From Pseudofrankia asymbiotica (GTDB lineage Bacteria; Actinomycetota; Actinomycetes; Frankiales; Frankiaceae): a DNA stretch of 8,294 nt. This document shows, in pieces, positions 6,231-8,294 of this stretch. The stretch covers positions 65,907 to 74,200 of the forward strand of contig NZ_MOMC01000056.1 of NCBI RefSeq assembly GCF_001983105.1. Reading direction: 5' to 3'. Position 1 is the first letter of the stretch; each line of letters begins with the position of its first letter. Below the pieces are notes generated by a model. That model saw only the letters and a list, made by a program, of their open reading frames with translations. It did not search any database and was not told where the DNA came from. Position numbers and translations under genes: made by a program.

Positions 6231-7479
6231 TGGTGAGGAGGAGGGCTCCGGCTATGGGGCCGCCACCGGCGCCGACGGCGGCGACCTGGTGGCGGGCGAC
6301 CTGGCGGTCGCCGGCCTGGCCGCGGAGCTGCACGCAGGCCTCGTGGAGAAGCCAGTAGCCGTGCATCCGGCCGGCCGAGAGCTGCCCGCCGTACGTGTTG
6401 AGCGGAAGACCGCCCTCCAGGGCGATCTTTCCGGGGTCCCCGACGAACGGCCCGGACTCGCCCTCGCCGCAGAATCCAAAGGCCTCGAGCCAGGCGAGGG
6501 TCAGGAAGGTGAACCCGTCGTACAGCTCGGCGAAGTCGACGTCGGCCGGCCGTAGATCGGTATGCGACCACATCTCGGCCGCCGCGTCGGCCGACGCCAT
6601 GTTCGGGTAGTCAGGCCGCATGTACCAGCCACCGGGACCGGTGGACCCGCCCATCGCCTCGATCCGAACCGGGTGCGCGCACGCCGAGGCGTGGTCGGCC
6701 ACGGACACGACGATCGCCACCGACCCGTCGATCGGCACGTCACAGTCCAGCAGCCCGAACGGTTCGGACACCTTCCGAGCGGAGACATAGTCGTGAAGCG
6801 TGATCGGGTCGCGGTAAACGGCCAAAGGGTTCAGTCCAGCGTTACGCCGGCTGTTAATGGCCAAAATGCCAAGTTGTTCCTTGGTCGTGCCATATAGGTG
6901 CATATGCCGACGGCAGTGCATTGCCAACCAGTTCGCCGCCGAGTAGGCATGATACGTCACCATTTCACCCAGCCCGGCCGCCAGCCCGTTTCGCGGCGGG
7001 TAGGTCCGGGCGGGCACGGACGCCGCGGATTTCCCGGCTTCGAAGCCGTCCGCTTCCGGTCCACCGGCTCCCGGTCCGCCCGCGGCGCCGGTCCCACCGG
7101 CACCGTCGAGGTGGGGCGCCTCGCCGCTGGGGAGCATGGCACCGCCGATCATCTGGACGGTGCGGTAGACCAGCACATGGCGAGCCTGTCCGGTGGCGAC
7201 CGCGATCACGGCCGACATCACCGGCGAGAGCAGCCCTCCGGTGTCGATGCCACCCCCGCGATAGGTCGGCGCCAGCCCCAGGGCCGCGCACGCCTCCTCC
7301 AGCGGGGTCTCGCCCAGCGTGGCGACGCCGTCGATGTCGGTGGGCAGCAGCCCGGCGTCGGCGATCGCCTGCCGGGACGCCTCCACCGTGAGGTCCGCCC
7401 CCGGGATTCCGGTACGCCGGCCGATCCGCGAGATCCCGACTCCAGAGATGATGGCGCGCCGCTCCGGCAGTCCGGTCAT
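6226..7479 (-). CDS. Thiolase-superfamily protein (Ltp/SCP-x-like, possible acyl-CoA retro-aldolase or acyltransferase)
   Basis: 417 residues from the ATG at 7479. The opening 'AIISGVGISRIGRRTG', the 'TVEASRQAIADAGL' helix and the later 'PIDGSVAIVVS', 'DFAELYDGFTF', 'GFCGEGESGPFV' and 'NTYGGQLSAGRMHG' (361-374) are typical of lipid-transfer-protein-type thiolases. No Cys is found at the usual nucleophile site (around 79-85, IDTGGLLS), and the usual GHP is GRM at 370-372, so ordinary thiolysis is doubtful. In Ltp2-type proteins the thiolase fold has become a retro-aldolase working with a DUF35 partner; such a partner is encoded divergently at 7639. Residues 121-155 are a Gly/Ala-rich insertion, probably a surface loop. 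Steroid, lipid or polyketide CoA esters are all possible substrates; none is indicated. No Shine-Dalgarno sequence precedes the ATG, which fits a leaderless message. Family call strong, reaction uncertain. Confidence 0.85.
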   Translation of the reverse strand: MTGLPERRAIISGVGISRIGRRTGIPGADLTVEASRQAIADAGLLPTDIDGVATLGETPLEEACAALGLAPTYRGGGIDTGGLLSPVMSAVIAVATGQARHVLVYRTVQMIGGAMLPSGEAPHLDGAGGTGAAGGPGAGGPEADGFEAGKSAASVPARTYPPRNGLAAGLGEMVTYHAYSAANWLAMHCRRHMHLYGTTKEQLGILAINSRRNAGLNPLAVYRDPITLHDYVSARKVSEPFGLLDCDVPIDGSVAIVVSVADHASACAHPVRIEAMGGSTGPGGWYMRPDYPNMASADAAAEMWSHTDLRPADVDFAELYDGFTFLTLAWLEAFGFCGEGESGPFVGDPGKIALEGGLPLNTYGGQLSAGRMHGYWLLHEACVQLRGQAGDRQVARHQVAAVGAGGGPIAGALLLTT

Positions 7480-7485
7480 AGCGTG

Positions 7486-7515
7486 AAGCTATGCCCGCCG
7501 CCACGACCCAGTCAC
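7486..7515 (-). promoter_or_regulatory. Probable promoter giving a leaderless thiolase-like mRNA
   Basis: Read on the minus strand, GTGACT (7515-7510) is 18 bp from TAGCTT (7491-7486), which fits TANNNT. Six bases then lead to the A of the ATG at 7479, which is where transcription would start. With no ribosome binding site present, a leaderless transcript is the simplest reading. The -35 match is moderate. Confidence 0.45.
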
Positions 7516-7525
7516 CCGATGTACG

Positions 7526-7546
7526 GCGCGCTGCGCGCTGCGCGCG
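7526..7546. repeat. Three 7-bp tandem units forming an imperfect palindrome in the divergent promoter region
   Basis: GCGCGCT, GCGCGCT and GCGCGCG follow each other at 7526-7532, 7533-7539 and 7540-7546. Bases 7526-7545 also form a 20-bp palindrome broken only by one central-symmetric T-T mismatch. It lies about 10 bp upstream of the thiolase -35 box, a position suited to an operator. It may also be chance in such GC-rich DNA. Confidence 0.35.
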
Positions 7547-7573
7547 AAACAGGCACGAATCCGACCGGTGTCC

Positions 7574-7579
7574 TACGGT
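7574..7579 (+). promoter_or_regulatory. Weak candidate -10 box for the DUF35 gene
   Basis: TACGGT fits TANNNT and would place a start near 7586, about 53 nt before the ATG at 7639. No good -35 box is seen 16-18 bp upstream, so this is tentative. Confidence 0.2.
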
Positions 7580-7638
7580 CTCAAGAACAAGGGCGTTGCC
7601 AGCGACCGATCGGCGCTGATCCCGAATCCGGAGGCCTC

Positions 7639-7995
7639 ATGACGACGCCGGCAGTCGACGCGGACAGCCAGCTTCTGATCCACCGGTGTGTGGACTGCCG
7701 GCGATGGATCCATCCCGAGACCGAACGCTGCCCGGAGTGCGCCGGAGAGCTGAAAGCCGAGCCGGTGAGCGGCGACGCCACGGTCTTCACCTTCACCGTC
7801 AACCATCACGCGTTCCACCCGGCCGTGCCGGTGCCCTACGTGATCGCCATCGTCGAGCTCGCCGAGCAGCCCGACCTCCGCCTTGTCAGCAACATCGTCG
7901 GCTGCGCGCCGGAGGAGGTCACCATCGGTATGCCGGTGCGTGTCCTCATGGAGCAGCGTGGCGACACGCTCGTCCCCGTCTTCGCAAGGGCCTGA
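7639..7995 (+). CDS. DUF35 zinc-ribbon / OB-fold protein, probable partner of the thiolase-like protein
   Basis: 118 residues. The ATG at 7639 is chosen because GGAGG (7630-7634) lies 4 nt before it. The frame stays open far upstream (to 6898), but that part is antisense to the thiolase-like gene and is not real. Residues 17-34 form a rubredoxin-like zinc ribbon, C17-x2-C20 and C31-x2-C34, all four Cys present. Residues 35-118 match the OB-fold ACP_OB/DUF35 domain, with 'VFTFTVNHHAFHP', 'PYVIAIVEL' and 'RLVSNIVGC' strands, then 'IGMPVRVLME'. Length is normal for a stand-alone DUF35 protein. DUF35 proteins join thiolase-fold enzymes and help bind or pass on the acyl-CoA, as known for ChsH2 with Ltp2 and for archaeal thiolase/HMG-CoA synthase. 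The gene diverges from the thiolase-like gene across 159 bp, so both are probably controlled together. Confidence 0.92.
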   Translation: MTTPAVDADSQLLIHRCVDCRRWIHPETERCPECAGELKAEPVSGDATVFTFTVNHHAFHPAVPVPYVIAIVELAEQPDLRLVSNIVGCAPEEVTIGMPVRVLMEQRGDTLVPVFARA

Positions 7996-8005
7996 ACCTC
8001 GACCT

Positions 8006-8030
8006 GGCCGCCGTCGCCGTCGCCGCGGCC
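8006..8030. terminator. Small GC hairpin between convergent genes, possible terminator
   Basis: GGCCGC (8006-8011) pairs with GCGGCC (8025-8030) across a 13-nt loop, in the 44-bp gap between the DUF35 stop and the stop of the converging regulator gene. No T-run is present and the stem is short, so this is a weak call. Confidence 0.25.
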
Positions 8031-8039
8031 GCCTCCGTC

Positions 8040-8294
8040 TCAGGCCTTCACGAGATGGCGGGCGATGTCGTCGACCCGCCGTTCGATGCGGCGCAGGGTA
8101 CGCAGGATCTGCTCGGGCAGGTCGGTCCGGGCGGCGACGGCCGGCTGCCGCGCCACCCCGACCCCAGGGGCCGGCCCCTGGCCCGGGGTGGGTTCCGGGT
8201 ACTGATCACCGAGCAGCACGCGGACAAGGTGATCATCGGGCCAGTCGAGCGCCCGCGAGACCGCGGACAACGTCGAGTTCTGCACCCGCCGCTC
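8040..8294 (-). CDS. C-terminal part of a probable XRE-type DNA-binding regulator (5' end outside window)
   Basis: 84 residues are visible before the TGA, and the frame runs open through the window edge, so the start lies beyond 8294. A GTG at 8285 could be read as a start but falls inside the conserved stretch. The visible N-terminal part, 'RRVQNSTLSAVSRALDW' followed by 'LVRVLLGD', resembles the last helices of actinobacterial helix-turn-helix XRE domains, where 'tL..l..aLgW..gs...lL.G' is common. A Pro/Gly linker follows, then a charged helix near the end (LPEQILRTLRRIERRVDDI) that could form a coiled coil for dimer formation. The recognition helix itself is outside the window, so the family call is moderate. 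It converges on the DUF35 gene, and no link in function is shown. Confidence 0.6.
   Translation of the reverse strand, partial: ERRVQNSTLSAVSRALDWPDDHLVRVLLGDQYPEPTPGQGPAPGVGVARQPAVAARTDLPEQILRTLRRIERRVDDIARHLVKA

Noticed and set aside
6214..6240. Sequence like the start of a tRNA (GGCCCAGTAGCTCAGGTGGTGAGG)
   Set aside because: No anticodon arm, T-arm or GTTCGAA-type loop follows, and the stretch is explained by the 17-bp duplication and the end of the thiolase-like gene.
6898..7638. N-terminal extension of the DUF35 protein
   Set aside because: Most of it is antisense to the thiolase-like gene; the ATG at 7639 has a GGAGG and gives the normal DUF35 length.
1..8294. CRISPR array, insertion sequence, phage or transposase genes
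   Set aside because: No regularly spaced repeats, no transposase or integrase motifs and no terminal inverted repeats were found on either strand.

Overview
The window is very GC-rich DNA, with G or C at most third codon positions. It carries a PASTA-repeat protein, GTG starts, an ATGAGTGA gene overlap and a probable leaderless gene. Together these point to an actinomycete. A Frankia-like genome is my impression only and cannot be proved from this sequence.

Layout: (1) 2-952 (+) is the C-terminal, probably extracellular, end of a PASTA-repeat protein, most likely a PknB-type Ser/Thr kinase; its start lies before the window. (2) 953-1355 is a non-coding stretch of about 400 bp. It holds a strong GC hairpin between two 15-bp direct repeats, a good sigma70-like promoter, and a leader of about 160 nt whose last hairpin takes in part of the Shine-Dalgarno sequence of the next gene. 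(3) 1356-2378 and 2371-6207 (+) are two overlapping, translationally coupled genes. The first has a J-domain-like N-terminus, a DUF3293-type core and an Ala/Pro-rich tail. The second is a 1278-residue cytosolic protein that I read as five diverged copies of one alpha/beta module, resembling YbjN or type III secretion chaperone folds. (4) 6197-6230 is a 17-bp tandem duplication lying over the convergent stop codons. (5) 6226-7479 (-) is a thiolase-superfamily protein, diverging from a small zinc-ribbon/OB-fold DUF35 protein at 7639-7995 (+). (6) 8040-8294 (-) is the C-terminal end of a probable XRE-type regulator that runs off the window.

How they may work together: the thiolase-like and DUF35 proteins are probably partners in a CoA-thioester C-C bond reaction, as in Ltp2-ChsH2(DUF35) of steroid side-chain breakdown or the archaeal thiolase/HMG-CoA synthase/DUF35 complex. 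The substrate is not visible here. The J-like/DUF3293 protein and the five-module protein form an uncharacterised two-gene operon. Their coupling and chaperone-like folds suggest they bind each other or shared client proteins. This pair is the best candidate for something undescribed, but its function is unknown.
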